From Candidatus Mediterraneibacter surreyensis (GTDB lineage Bacteria; Bacillota; Clostridia; Lachnospirales; Lachnospiraceae): 46,893 nt of DNA. Position numbers and translations under genes: made by a program. The DNA lies in NCBI GenBank assembly GCA_019118885.1, contig DWYB01000060.1, positions 1-46,893 on the forward strand, written 5' to 3'. Shown here piece by piece: positions 26,804 to 34,895 of this stretch (position 1 is its first letter; each line of letters opens with the position of its first letter). The notes beneath the pieces were generated by a model, which worked only from the letters and a program-made list of their open reading frames with translations, did not search any database and was not told the DNA's origin.

Positions 26804-28569
26804 AGCAGACAGAAAAAATAAATCGGGCGGCAATCCTGCACATACCTTTATCTCAGTACGCCTATGCCACATCTGAATATGAGATTACAATCCGGTTACG
26901 AGCTAAAAAGGGAGATCTGAGTAAATGCATACTTTACATAGCAGATCGAGTCTGCAGGACAACCCCTGTTTGTTTCTCGGAAAATTCTATGCGAATCTGT
27001 GCTGTGGATGAATACTTTGATTACTATGAGGCTGATTTGAAGCTCCCTTATAACCGGATTTGCTATTATTTTAAGTTAGAAAAAGGGGAGGAATGGGTAT
27101 ATTACTATGCAGATCGTTTCACGAAAGAGCTTCCGGATCGTATCATTGATGGGAAAATAATAGATGGAAGAAGTGAATATTACCAATATCCATTTATACT
27201 GAGAAGTGAGATTCCGGATGTTCCGGCATGGTTTAAATGTGCTGTTGTTTACAATATTTTCCCGGATAGTTTTGCGAACGGAAAGAAATCTATACAGCCG
27301 GAAAGAAAAGAACGAATGCTGGAAAACGGTACCCGTGTGAAAGGAAGGATCGGGGGAACTTTGAGGGGAATTACAGATAATCTGGATTATATAAAAGGAA
27401 TGGGGATTAACTGTATTTACCTAAATCCCATTTTCACTGCCGGGGAATATCATAAATATGATGTGATTGATTACTATCATATAGACCCTTGTTTCGGAAC
27501 GGAAAAAGATTTCCAACAACTGGTGGAGTGTATACATGAAAAGGAAATGCGGATTGTGATAGACGGGGTATTCAATCACTGCAGCTGGCGTTTTTTTGCC
27601 TTTGAAGATGTGGTGGAAAACGGGGAAAAATCCCGGTATAAAAACTGGTTCTACGATTTGAATTTTCCGGTAAAACGGCCAGATGATCCGAATCAAATGC
27701 CGGACTACGCCTGTTTTGCATATGAGCGTAAGATGCCTAAACTCAATACATCAAACCGGGAAGTACAGCTTTATTTTGCAGACGTAGGAACATATTGGAT
27801 TGAGAAGTATCATGTGGATGGATGGAGGCTGGACGTAGCAAATGAAATCAGCCGGGAATTTTGGAAAACATTTCGGGATGCGGTGAAAGCAGCGGATCCG
27901 GAAACGATTCTGATCGGTGAAGTATGGGAGAATGCACAGACCTGGCTGAGAGGTGATGCTTTTGATTCTACGATGAATTATGAGTTCCGCAGAATCTGCA
28001 CGGATTATTTAACTGTGGAAAGACCAGACGGACTGATGGCGGCATATGAATTTGAGAAAATGAGGATGAGGTATCCGGATAATATAGTGAGAGGACAGCT
28101 GAATCTGCTGGATAGCCATGATGTTCCCCGGTTTCTGTCTATGTGCCACGGAGATTTGGGATTATGGAAATTGGGATGTATCCTGCTTATGTTGATGCCG
28201 GGAGTGCCCAGCCTGTTCTATGGAGATGAATGTGCGGTTGAAGGAATTTTAGAGGAGGAGTACCGGCAGCCTATGCCTTGGAACAGGAAAGATACCATAT
28301 ATAGTTTTATCCGGGAACTGGTGTCAGTCCGGAATAATTATATAGATGGAAAGACAGGGTATACGCCTTTATGGGAGATGATTCATGATGGAGTATTTGC
28401 ATTTTTGCGGAATGATATAAAATGGAGTTTGAAAATAATTGTTAATGCAGGAACAGACTCTGTCTGCTGTCCGGTCTTACCGGAGGAAAGTGTATTGATG
28501 ATGTCTGAAAAAGAAAACAGTGATACTATTAGTGGAAAAGGATATAGGATTACGTTGGAAAGACAATAA
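26800..28569 (+). CDS. GH13 alpha-glycosidase, neopullulanase/cyclomaltodextrinase type
   Basis: A 589-residue cytoplasmic glycoside hydrolase of family 13, with an N-terminal CBM34-like beta domain (about residues 1-130) as in neopullulanases and maltogenic amylases. The catalytic barrel shows region I VIDGVFNH, region II GWRLDVANE with the nucleophile Asp, region III ILIGEVW with the acid/base Glu, and region IV LLDSHD with the third Asp. It should hydrolyse imported maltodextrins, cyclodextrins or pullulan fragments. There is no signal peptide. It overlaps the malG-like gene by four bases and is followed by a terminator. Confidence 0.93.
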   Translation: MKQTEKINRAAILHIPLSQYAYATSEYEITIRLRAKKGDLSKCILYIADRVCRTTPVCFSENSMRICAVDEYFDYYEADLKLPYNRICYYFKLEKGEEWVYYYADRFTKELPDRIIDGKIIDGRSEYYQYPFILRSEIPDVPAWFKCAVVYNIFPDSFANGKKSIQPERKERMLENGTRVKGRIGGTLRGITDNLDYIKGMGINCIYLNPIFTAGEYHKYDVIDYYHIDPCFGTEKDFQQLVECIHEKEMRIVIDGVFNHCSWRFFAFEDVVENGEKSRYKNWFYDLNFPVKRPDDPNQMPDYACFAYERKMPKLNTSNREVQLYFADVGTYWIEKYHVDGWRLDVANEISREFWKTFRDAVKAADPETILIGEVWENAQTWLRGDAFDSTMNYEFRRICTDYLTVERPDGLMAAYEFEKMRMRYPDNIVRGQLNLLDSHDVPRFLSMCHGDLGLWKLGCILLMLMPGVPSLFYGDECAVEGILEEEYRQPMPWNRKDTIYSFIRELVSVRNNYIDGKTGYTPLWEMIHDGVFAFLRNDIKWSLKIIVNAGTDSVCCPVLPEESVLMMSEKENSDTISGKGYRITLERQ

Positions 28570-28595
28570 GATGCGAGAGTGTGACACCAGGATTA

Positions 28596-28631
28596 AAGAA
28601 TGACGCAGGAAAGAAATACTGCGTCATTCTT
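28596..28631. terminator. Bidirectional terminator between GH13 and LacI genes
   Basis: Perfect 13-base arms AAGAATGACGCAG and complement around a 10-base loop, between convergent genes. Confidence 0.8.
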
Positions 28632-28657
28632 CTGGCTGTTCTACATTTTTGCCATGA

Positions 28658-29689
28658 TCATACGATGTCTTTCTTTATATTACGTGTAGATGCCCTGACG
28701 ATTAGTTCAGGAACCGTGGTAAAAGATTGCATGCTGAGATTTGGATTTTTAATTTTCTTAATCAATATTTCCGCTGCCTGCTGCCCCATTTTATTTACGT
28801 TTATATCTACAACTGTTAAAGGGGGATCAATCAATTGCGACAGGGGATAATCGTCAAAGGTGATCAGGCCGATATCATCAGGGATTTTCATGCCGCGTTT
28901 ACGAATCGCGGATGCAGCTCCCATCGCAATATTATTATCTTCGCATATTACAGCGTCAGGAAGGAAACTTCCCCTGAGTAGTTCCTCCATCATTTCGTAA
29001 CCGCTTTGTTTGCTGTACGTGCCATATTTAATAGCGGAACCCGGCACATCCAGTTTGAAAATGTGCATAGAAGAAATAAAACCTTTTAATCTGTGCCTGG
29101 ATATTTCGTCTGTCTGCGGGCCTCCGATAAAAGCAATATGAGTGTATCCGCATTTCATCAGGTATTTTGCAGCCAGATGTCCGGAAACATGATTATTAAT
29201 ATCAATCCAACAGGCCGTATTGGTAAAAGGCGGCCTGCCAATGATCACATGAGGAAATCCGGTTCTCACCAGAAGATCCACCAGGGGCCGGGATGTGGCG
29301 GAACCGTGGATCAGAATACCATCCGCTGCTTTTCTGCCAATAATCTCAGTAGTTTCCTGGTAAGCAGAATCTTTATCTGATACCCCCAGAAAACTGAAAT
29401 TTAACTTTTTTTTATGAATAATGTTCTGAGCCCCGCACATGATTTCAAACATATGCGGATTATGGAATGCGGTGAGCGGTTCTGTGACAGCTAAAAAAAT
29501 AATATTTTCCGAATGCTCCCGGGCAAAATTGCTGGCTTGTGCATTTGGATGATAGTTGAGTCTTTTTATTACTTCCAGAACACGACATCTTGTAGACTCA
29601 GATATGGAAGGTTTCCCATTGATAACCTTTGATACAGTGGCAATAGATACACCGGCTTCTCTTGCAACATCTTTAATTGTCAGTGACAT
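28658..29689 (-). CDS. LacI family transcriptional regulator, probable maltodextrin locus repressor
   Basis: A 343-residue LacI/GalR regulator. The N-terminal helix-turn-helix is TIKDVAREAGVSIATVSKVI with the hinge helix around NYHPNAQAS; a periplasmic-binding-protein-like effector domain follows (about 60-343). It is convergent with the sugar operon and the cre-like site at 23589 is a candidate target. AGGAA lies nine bases upstream of the ATG. A TetR gene precedes it by 19 bases on the same strand, so the two regulators may share a transcript. Confidence 0.92.
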   Translation of the reverse strand: MSLTIKDVAREAGVSIATVSKVINGKPSISESTRCRVLEVIKRLNYHPNAQASNFAREHSENIIFLAVTEPLTAFHNPHMFEIMCGAQNIIHKKKLNFSFLGVSDKDSAYQETTEIIGRKAADGILIHGSATSRPLVDLLVRTGFPHVIIGRPPFTNTACWIDINNHVSGHLAAKYLMKCGYTHIAFIGGPQTDEISRHRLKGFISSMHIFKLDVPGSAIKYGTYSKQSGYEMMEELLRGSFLPDAVICEDNNIAMGAASAIRKRGMKIPDDIGLITFDDYPLSQLIDPPLTVVDINVNKMGQQAAEILIKKIKNPNLSMQSFTTVPELIVRASTRNIKKDIV

Positions 29690-29708
29690 TTTATGTTCCT
29701 TCTTTAAT

Positions 29709-30224
29709 TCAATGTAATTGATTTTTCCCCAAAGTCTCTACCATTTGTTCGGGTGATTCTTTGTAACCGCGCAGGATCCATGCATTTACAATACCGTAAA
29801 GAGCATAGGCGGTACCGTTTCGTTTATAGTAGGTAATTATATCTTCTTCCTGTTTTCCGGAAACTAAGGTTTTCAGATAGACATCCAGCAGCACCTTTTG
29901 ATGGCCGGTTCGATACAGGATGTCGTTGATATCCCGAATATAAAGGCAAAATTCGAAAAACGTATGCATAGTCTTGTTCAGATCCGCCTGATAATCCGTA
30001 ATATGGCTCTTTTCTGAAAAGCGGTTCCATAAGCATAATATTTTGAATACCAGAACTTCGTCCTTTGTTTTGAAGTAACGGAAATAGGTGGAGCGGCCGA
30101 CATCCGCTTTAGCCGTCATTTCTTCAATACTGATCTTTTCCATGGGTTTTTCCTTCATCAATTCCAAAAGAGCTGTCCCCATACACTCCTTCAGATATTC
30201 TGTTGTGGCTGTTGATCTGCGCAT
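29709..30224 (-). CDS. TetR family transcriptional regulator
   Basis: A 171-residue TetR-type regulator. The N-terminal DNA-binding domain shows ISIEEMTAKADVGRSTYFRYFKTKDE (split: the turn VGRSTYFRYF is the recognition part). The C-terminal ligand domain is divergent. The start at 30224 follows AAAGGAG by eight bases; a GTG at 30233 lies inside that site and is rejected. It is divergent from the plsY-like operon across about 250 bases holding several palindromes, so it probably represses that operon and itself. Confidence 0.85.
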   Translation of the reverse strand: MRRSTATTEYLKECMGTALLELMKEKPMEKISIEEMTAKADVGRSTYFRYFKTKDEVLVFKILCLWNRFSEKSHITDYQADLNKTMHTFFEFCLYIRDINDILYRTGHQKVLLDVYLKTLVSGKQEEDIITYYKRNGTAYALYGIVNAWILRGYKESPEQMVETLGKNQLH

Positions 30225-30263
30225 AAAAAGCACTCCTTTAAGGAATTTTAAATATTATACAAA

Positions 30264-30317
30264 TGAAACAAATTTAAAAAATAGTTTCTTTGAAACCAAA
30301 GCAGACATATTGTTTCA
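30264..30317. promoter_or_regulatory. Concentric palindromes upstream of the TetR gene, putative operator
   Basis: TGAAACAA (30264-30271) and TTGTTTCA (30310-30317) are inverted arms centred almost exactly on an inner palindrome GTTTCTTTGAAAC (30284-30296). The shared GTTTC/GAAAC word suggests several binding sites of one dimeric regulator, most simply the adjacent TetR protein. Confidence 0.55.
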
Positions 30318-30365
30318 CTTTTTGATAACGCTTGATTTCTATTAAAGCTATGATATTATATCTTG

Positions 30366-30383
30366 ATGATACTTTAGTATCAT
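30366..30383. promoter_or_regulatory. 18-bp palindrome upstream of plsY-like gene
   Basis: ATGATAC-TTTA-GTATCAT is a perfect palindrome with a four-base centre, about 95 bases before the plsY-like start. It differs from the GTTTC palindromes nearby, so a second regulator may act here. Confidence 0.5.
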
Positions 30384-30477
30384 TCATACTAACATTCCTT
30401 ATTTGAACTGTCAACATAATCGGTGATGACAGCCCATAATAAGTGGAAAGTTTGTGAAAAAGAGGAGGGAATATCAA

Positions 30478-31125
30478 ATGCTTCGAACAGTATTATTTAT
30501 CTGTATGGGTTATTTGTCCGGAAGTGTGTTATATGCCTTGGTTTTCGCAAAAATATTCCAAAAAGGGGATATCCTTGAACAAAGCAGCGATCACAATCCC
30601 GGAACGGCAAACGCCTTTATGTACGGCGGATTCTGGTGCGGCTTATTTACACTGCTGTTTGATGTGCTCAAAGGATTTTTCCCGGTGTATCTGTTTATGC
30701 GATATGGGAATGCAGTTGAAGCCGGTCCTTTTACAACGGCTCTTGCAATAGCGGCTCCGGTGATCGGACACACTTTTCCGGTATTTTATGGATTTCGTGG
30801 AGGCAAGGGGATCGCTGTTACATTCGGATGCCTTGCAGGACTTGTCCCTGCACTGGAGGCATTTTGGGTACTGGTGTTCTTCTTTATTGGTTTTTCGACT
30901 GTATTGCAGATTTCACCCCATTTCTACCGGACGATCTTTTCTTATGCGTTTTCTCTCTTGATCATGTTCAGGGAAATAGGCAATCCGGCTGTAGTCTGGG
31001 GATTTTCCCTTATCACTGCCGTTGTATTAATACGTATGTTTACCAGTAAAGAGGAACGAAAATGTCTGGAGGTGAAATTGCTTGGATGCTCTCATACTCT
31101 CATGTGGGACAGGAGGCGGACATAA
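30478..31125 (+). CDS. Divergent PlsY-like glycerol-3-phosphate acyltransferase
   Basis: A 215-residue membrane protein of the PlsY family, which transfers acyl groups from acyl-phosphate to glycerol-3-phosphate. About five helices are seen. The third motif is well kept (GHTFPVFYGFRGGKGIAVTFG), but the second reads DHNPGTANAF where canonical PlsY has a GSGNxGATN sequence, so this is probably a paralogue rather than the housekeeping enzyme. The start at 30478 follows GAGGAGGG; the frame upstream to GTG 30454 is rejected. The final 44 bases overlap the next gene, and the basic tail WDRRRT is encoded there. Confidence 0.85.
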   Translation: MLRTVLFICMGYLSGSVLYALVFAKIFQKGDILEQSSDHNPGTANAFMYGGFWCGLFTLLFDVLKGFFPVYLFMRYGNAVEAGPFTTALAIAAPVIGHTFPVFYGFRGGKGIAVTFGCLAGLVPALEAFWVLVFFFIGFSTVLQISPHFYRTIFSYAFSLLIMFREIGNPAVVWGFSLITAVVLIRMFTSKEERKCLEVKLLGCSHTLMWDRRRT

Positions 31126-32239
31126 CGCTGCGGCGTCTGCGATCGTGGAAGAACTCACACGCCGCGGTCACCGGGCGGTGATGCTCAATCCATACATGCT
31201 GCACAGCAGACGTCTGGCTGAAAAAATTGACAGTCTATATATAAAAGCCGCTCAAAAAGCGCCGACTGCATTTGGAGCAGTTTACAGCGCCGGAGAGTTA
31301 TACAGAAGGCTTCCTTTTCGATCTCCTGTATATTTTGTCAATTACAGTATGGTTCCTCTCATGGAGGAGTACCTGACCCGGAAACATTTTGATATCATAA
31401 TTACAACTCATTTATTTCCGGCGGAAATATTAACCTGTATGAAGAAAAAAGGAATCCATATTCCAAAGACTATTTTTATTGCCACGGACTATACCTGTAT
31501 CCCGTTTACAGAGGAAACGGAGTGTGACGCTTACATTATCCCGTCCGATAAACTGAAAGCAGTGTTCACAGCCCGCGGTCTGCCCGGCGAAAAGCTCTAC
31601 CCGCTGGGCATACCTGTAAGCAGAAGCTTTTCTAAAAAAGAGGACAGACAGACCGCCTGTAAGCGGCTGGGACTTGACCCGGATAAAAGATATGTTCTGG
31701 CGGCCGGAGGCAGTATGGGCGGCGGGAAAGTGAAAAAAATCATTCAGACTCTTGCTGATGAAATTGCCGGACGCAAGGACACGAAGTTGATCGTTATATG
31801 CGGTTCCAACAAACGGATGCATGATGAACTGGTCCGAAAGGCTCTGCCCGGTGTTAAGGTGATAGGTTTTACATCAGATATGGCCGAGTATATGAAAGCG
31901 GCGGATCTGTTTGTCACAAAACCCGGCGGTCTGTCGTCTACAGAAGCTGCCGTATGCGGGATCCCAATGATACATGTCGCGTCCATTCCGGGATGTGAAA
32001 CATACAACGCCAGATTTTTCAGCGGCTGCGGGATGAGCCGGTTCTGTCACACATCAAAACGTGAACTGGCGGAAGCGTTAAAAATACTGGACAGCAAAAC
32101 AGAGTGTGACACAATGGTCAGGAAACAGCGGAAGCTGATCCGACCGGACTCGGCAGGGAAGATCAGCGACTTTGCGGAAAAGATGGCTGCGTCTGCTGCA
32201 TCTGTTACAGTAAATGTCCTCAGAAGTGTATCGATATGA
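31082..32239 (+). CDS. Glycolipid glycosyltransferase, MGDG synthase/UgtP-like (GT28), TTG start
   Basis: A 385-residue glycosyltransferase. The N-terminus LILSCGTGGGHNAAASAIVEEL matches the MGDG synthase N-terminal domain (acceptor binding), and the C-terminal GT-B half shows AAGGSMGGGKV and LFVTKPGGLSSTEAAVCGIP, the nucleotide-sugar site. It probably adds sugar to diacylglycerol. The start must be TTG 31082: an in-frame TGA lies just upstream, GGAGG is nine bases away, and later starts would cut the motif. It overlaps the plsY-like gene by 44 bases and the mini-ferredoxin ORF by four. The three genes thus form one lipid-related unit. Confidence 0.88.
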   Translation: MDALILSCGTGGGHNAAASAIVEELTRRGHRAVMLNPYMLHSRRLAEKIDSLYIKAAQKAPTAFGAVYSAGELYRRLPFRSPVYFVNYSMVPLMEEYLTRKHFDIIITTHLFPAEILTCMKKKGIHIPKTIFIATDYTCIPFTEETECDAYIIPSDKLKAVFTARGLPGEKLYPLGIPVSRSFSKKEDRQTACKRLGLDPDKRYVLAAGGSMGGGKVKKIIQTLADEIAGRKDTKLIVICGSNKRMHDELVRKALPGVKVIGFTSDMAEYMKAADLFVTKPGGLSSTEAAVCGIPMIHVASIPGCETYNARFFSGCGMSRFCHTSKRELAEALKILDSKTECDTMVRKQRKLIRPDSAGKISDFAEKMAASAASVTVNVLRSVSI

Positions 32240-32331
32240 CCGCAAAACCATTTGTCATTCAACAGGAGCACTGCCTGCACTGCGGGAACTGTATGGAGGT
32301 ATGCCCGTTTGGAGCTGTAGTTAGGAGTTGA
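32236..32331 (+). CDS. 31-residue single-cluster ferredoxin-like ORF
   Basis: ATG 32236 overlaps the TGA of the glycosyltransferase (ATGA) and opens a 31-codon frame ending in TGA 32329-32331. The product has cysteines at 13, 16, 19 and 23 in CLHCGNCMEVCP, a complete motif for one [4Fe-4S] cluster, followed by only eight residues. This is half the size of a normal bacterial 2[4Fe-4S] ferredoxin, so it is either a genuine mini-protein or the start of a truncated ferredoxin-domain gene. A strong terminator follows 35 bases later, which would suit a natural operon end. Confidence 0.5.
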   Translation: MTAKPFVIQQEHCLHCGNCMEVCPFGAVVRS

Positions 32332-32366
32332 GCTGGAATCCTCTCCGATATACCGAAAATATGAAC

Positions 32367-32408
32367 AAAGATACAGCCCCGCCGGGTCAATGGCGGGGCT
32401 GTATCTTT
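32367..32408 (+). terminator. Strong terminator after the lipid operon
   Basis: Perfect 17-base arms AAAGATACAGCCCCGCC and complement with an eight-base loop; ends with TTT. It can act in both directions. Confidence 0.85.
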
Positions 32409-32461
32409 GCCGGTCTCGGTTCAGTTGTTTTCACCGATTCCCATAGTTTTCACTGCAATGG

Positions 32462-32701
32462 TCAGTCGAGATAATTGCCGACCGGAGTGGAATTGTACTG
32501 TTTGATTATTTTTATCATGATAGAACCGTCCGGCTGCTCAGTTTCCTCTACGATCTTGTACTGAGTATGCTTATTGTCCAGTCCTTTTTTGTATTGCGCA
32601 ACTTCTTGCTTTACTAAAGATACGGCGTAATCGTGTCCGATATCCTCCTTCAGCATAAAGTGGAGAGTCTGGCAGATACATGCTGCTTTTACACGTTTCA
32701 T
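32462..32701 (-). CDS. Small conserved-looking hypothetical protein
   Basis: A 79-residue protein I cannot assign to a named family. It begins MKRVKAACICQTLHFMLK and has a mixed charged body with IVEETEQPDGSIMIKIIKQYN near the end, suggesting a small alpha/beta fold. GAGAGG precedes the ATG by about seven bases, which supports translation. It stands alone between a terminator and the Rpn-like gene. Confidence 0.65.
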   Translation of the reverse strand: MKRVKAACICQTLHFMLKEDIGHDYAVSLVKQEVAQYKKGLDNKHTQYKIVEETEQPDGSIMIKIIKQYNSTPVGNYLD

Positions 32702-32820
32702 TTTTTAACCTCTCTTTCTGAAAATAAAACGTGCAGCCCATGCACAACCGGAATTACGCATGAAAGCTACACGTTGTAAATTAATTATAATTCTGATTTT
32801 TTTAAATTTCAAAGAGAAAT

Positions 32821-33555
32821 TTATTTTTCCTGTCCGAGCAGCTCCCTTATCTGTTCTGCAGGGAGATTACATCTGGCTGATATCTCATCTATAGTTTTGC
32901 CCTCGCGAAAGAGTCTGAAAATCGTCTCTGCAAGCTTCAATCCGGAAGCCTGACCTTCCTCCCAGGCTTCTTCCCGTTCCTGTCTGATATGTTTCTCCTG
33001 ATCATATTCAAAAATGCTCATCGCTTTCGCCTCCGCTCTGTGCTTCGTCAGGAAATCCTTCAGGACATTTTCTGCAATACACTCATCGATCGCCTTCTCC
33101 ACTGCTTCCAGTTCCAGTTTCGGGTTCTCCACCTTTATCCTGTACATATCCGACAGCCTCAGAGGCGTCTCCTCCGGCATATTTTTTTCTCCATTGTAAA
33201 AGATAACAAACTCCGGCGGAGGAATCTGCACGACCTTGGTTCCGTACAGGTTCTCGTTCCTCGTCATTCCCGCATAAAGCTGGGAAATATAAATAAGGAA
33301 ACGAAGCGGAAGGTTCGGATTGTACGTGGACTGATGCTCATACAGGGAAAGTCTCCCGTCAATCAAAAATGACAGATCGTTTTTCATCGACATATAAACA
33401 GCATTCTCAAGTGTATTGATTTCCAATAGTTCCGGGTCTGTGTAGTTCTTTCCTGTCATCGCATTGTACAGTTCCAGCAGGTTTTTCTTGTCTTCGAATA
33501 CCATGATAAACACAGTGGATTTAAAGGTTCTGTTTACAGTTGTTTCATTTGCCAT
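32821..33555 (-). CDS. Rpn/PD-(D/E)XK nuclease family protein
   Basis: A 244-residue protein of the Rpn family (often annotated as transposase-like PDDEXK nuclease). The nuclease core is marked by DLSFLIDGRLSLYEHQST, where the Asp and the E-x-Q form the metal-binding set. The C-terminal 60 residues are helical and charged, ending in a small helix-turn-helix-like KTIDEISARCNLPAEQIREL. Rpn proteins cleave DNA and promote recombination, and some act as phage-defence toxins. There is no partner gene and no terminal repeats, so it is not a full mobile element. AAAGGAGG precedes the ATG. Confidence 0.85.
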   Translation of the reverse strand: MANETTVNRTFKSTVFIMVFEDKKNLLELYNAMTGKNYTDPELLEINTLENAVYMSMKNDLSFLIDGRLSLYEHQSTYNPNLPLRFLIYISQLYAGMTRNENLYGTKVVQIPPPEFVIFYNGEKNMPEETPLRLSDMYRIKVENPKLELEAVEKAIDECIAENVLKDFLTKHRAEAKAMSIFEYDQEKHIRQEREEAWEEGQASGLKLAETIFRLFREGKTIDEISARCNLPAEQIRELLGQEK

Positions 33556-33805
33556 ATGTCAGCCTCCTTTTTCTGTTGTAGTGCAAAGAGGCTTTTTCTC
33601 TTTCTTCTTTTCCGGAAACCTCTCTGCTATATCAATTGGGAATAAAAGCATCGAGATTTTCCTGAATGTAATTAGAAATGATGAAATGGCGAAATGCCTT
33701 TTCGAAATAAAAACATGCTGGAATGTATTAATGCTTTGGGTATATCATAGCACAGGATTGACCGGGATGCCATATGAAACTTTTTGAATATCAGATATAA
33801 TATAA

Positions 33806-33884
33806 CAGTTCAGCTCATCTGATTATCGGTCGCCGGATTCTTAAGCAAGCATAAATCCGTCTCCTGATATCAGACAGCTGAACT
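33806..33884. repeat. Structured dispersed repeat, copy 3 (short form, about 80 bp)
   Basis: Bounded by CAGTTCAGCT / AGCTGAACT. Its interior (around GCCGGATTCTTAAGCAAGC and ATAAATCCGTC) matches the right half of copy 1 at 4916-5070, while the 88-base left module of copies 1 and 2 is absent. It can fold into one long hairpin. It lies in the 381-base gap between the Rpn and aldo/keto reductase genes; the rest of that gap shows no gene. Confidence 0.72.
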
Positions 33885-33936
33885 ATTACGATAAGTTCTA
33901 CATTGCCCTTTTTGGGTAAATTCGACTGTACAATGC

Positions 33937-34776
33937 CTATACAAGCGTCATAAACCACTCAACAGTCGCCGGATCATAGTGGGAGAAGAACAGGCTCTTT
34001 CCAGTATCCAACGCCTCGATCTCTTTCATCTCCTCATCGGTCAGGGAGAAGTCAAAGATGTTGAAGTTTTCTTCCATACGGTTCTTGTGTGTAGACTTCG
34101 GGATCAGCACCACATCGCTCTGAAGAAGGAAACGAAGCGCTGTCTGGGCAACAGATTTGTCGTATTTTTCACCGATCTTTTTCAGTACCGGATTGTTGAA
34201 ATAGTCGTTCTTGCCTTCTGCAAAAGGTCCCCATGACATGATCCGGGTTCCGTTCTTTTTCATATATTCTTTTGCAACCTTCTGCTGCTGGAACACATGA
34301 GTCTCCACCTGGTTTACAGCCGGTTTGATCCGGGAGAAATGGAAGATATCGAGATAACGGTCCGGATAGAAGTTGGACACACCGATGGCGCGTACCTTGC
34401 CCTCATCGTAAGCCTCTTCCATTGCGCGGTAAGTTCCGTAGTAATCACCGAAAGGCTGATGGATCAGGAGCAGATCGATATAATTCGTCTGCAGCTTTTT
34501 CAGAGATTCTTCGATAGAAGCTTTCGCTTTCTCATATCCTGCGTTTGAGATCCATACCTTTGTCGTGATGAAAAACTCTTCTCTTGGAAGTTCGCATTTT
34601 TTCAGTGCGTTTCCGACTCCTTCTTCGTTGCCGTACGCCTGAGCGGTATCAATGCTTCGGTAGCCTGTTTCGATTGCTTCCAGTACGCAGCGCTCTGTCT
34701 CCTCCGGCGGTGTCTGATATACTCCGTATCCTAATTTCGGCATTTTGACGCCATTGTTTAATGTAACATATTCCAT
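33937..34776 (-). CDS. Aldo/keto reductase
   Basis: A 279-residue NADPH-dependent aldo/keto reductase. The barrel motifs are clear: GYRSIDTAQAYGNEEGVG with the active-site Asp and Tyr, Lys in FITTKVWISN, LLIHQPFGDYYG with the His, and late LIPKSTHKNRMEENFNIFDF for cofactor binding. The full Asp-Tyr-Lys-His tetrad is present. Related clostridial enzymes reduce small aldehydes such as methylglyoxal or glyoxal. The start at 34776 follows AGGAGGT; an upstream ATG at 34806 is rejected. A divergent LysR gene is likely its regulator. Confidence 0.9.
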   Translation of the reverse strand: MEYVTLNNGVKMPKLGYGVYQTPPEETERCVLEAIETGYRSIDTAQAYGNEEGVGNALKKCELPREEFFITTKVWISNAGYEKAKASIEESLKKLQTNYIDLLLIHQPFGDYYGTYRAMEEAYDEGKVRAIGVSNFYPDRYLDIFHFSRIKPAVNQVETHVFQQQKVAKEYMKKNGTRIMSWGPFAEGKNDYFNNPVLKKIGEKYDKSVAQTALRFLLQSDVVLIPKSTHKNRMEENFNIFDFSLTDEEMKEIEALDTGKSLFFSHYDPATVEWFMTLV

Positions 34777-34895
34777 GATAAATACCTCCTGTCTGACTTT
34801 TTTCATTTATAAGTTTACAGCCGAAGTGAAAAAAAGTACAATAAGAATACAGGAATCCAGATTCCTGAAAATGAATAGCGAAAGGGCGAGAGAGT

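Noticed and set aside
32821-33555. Rpn-family gene as part of an insertion sequence
   Set aside because: No terminal inverted repeats or target duplication around it; the nearby CAGTTCAG repeat belongs to a separate family found without this gene.
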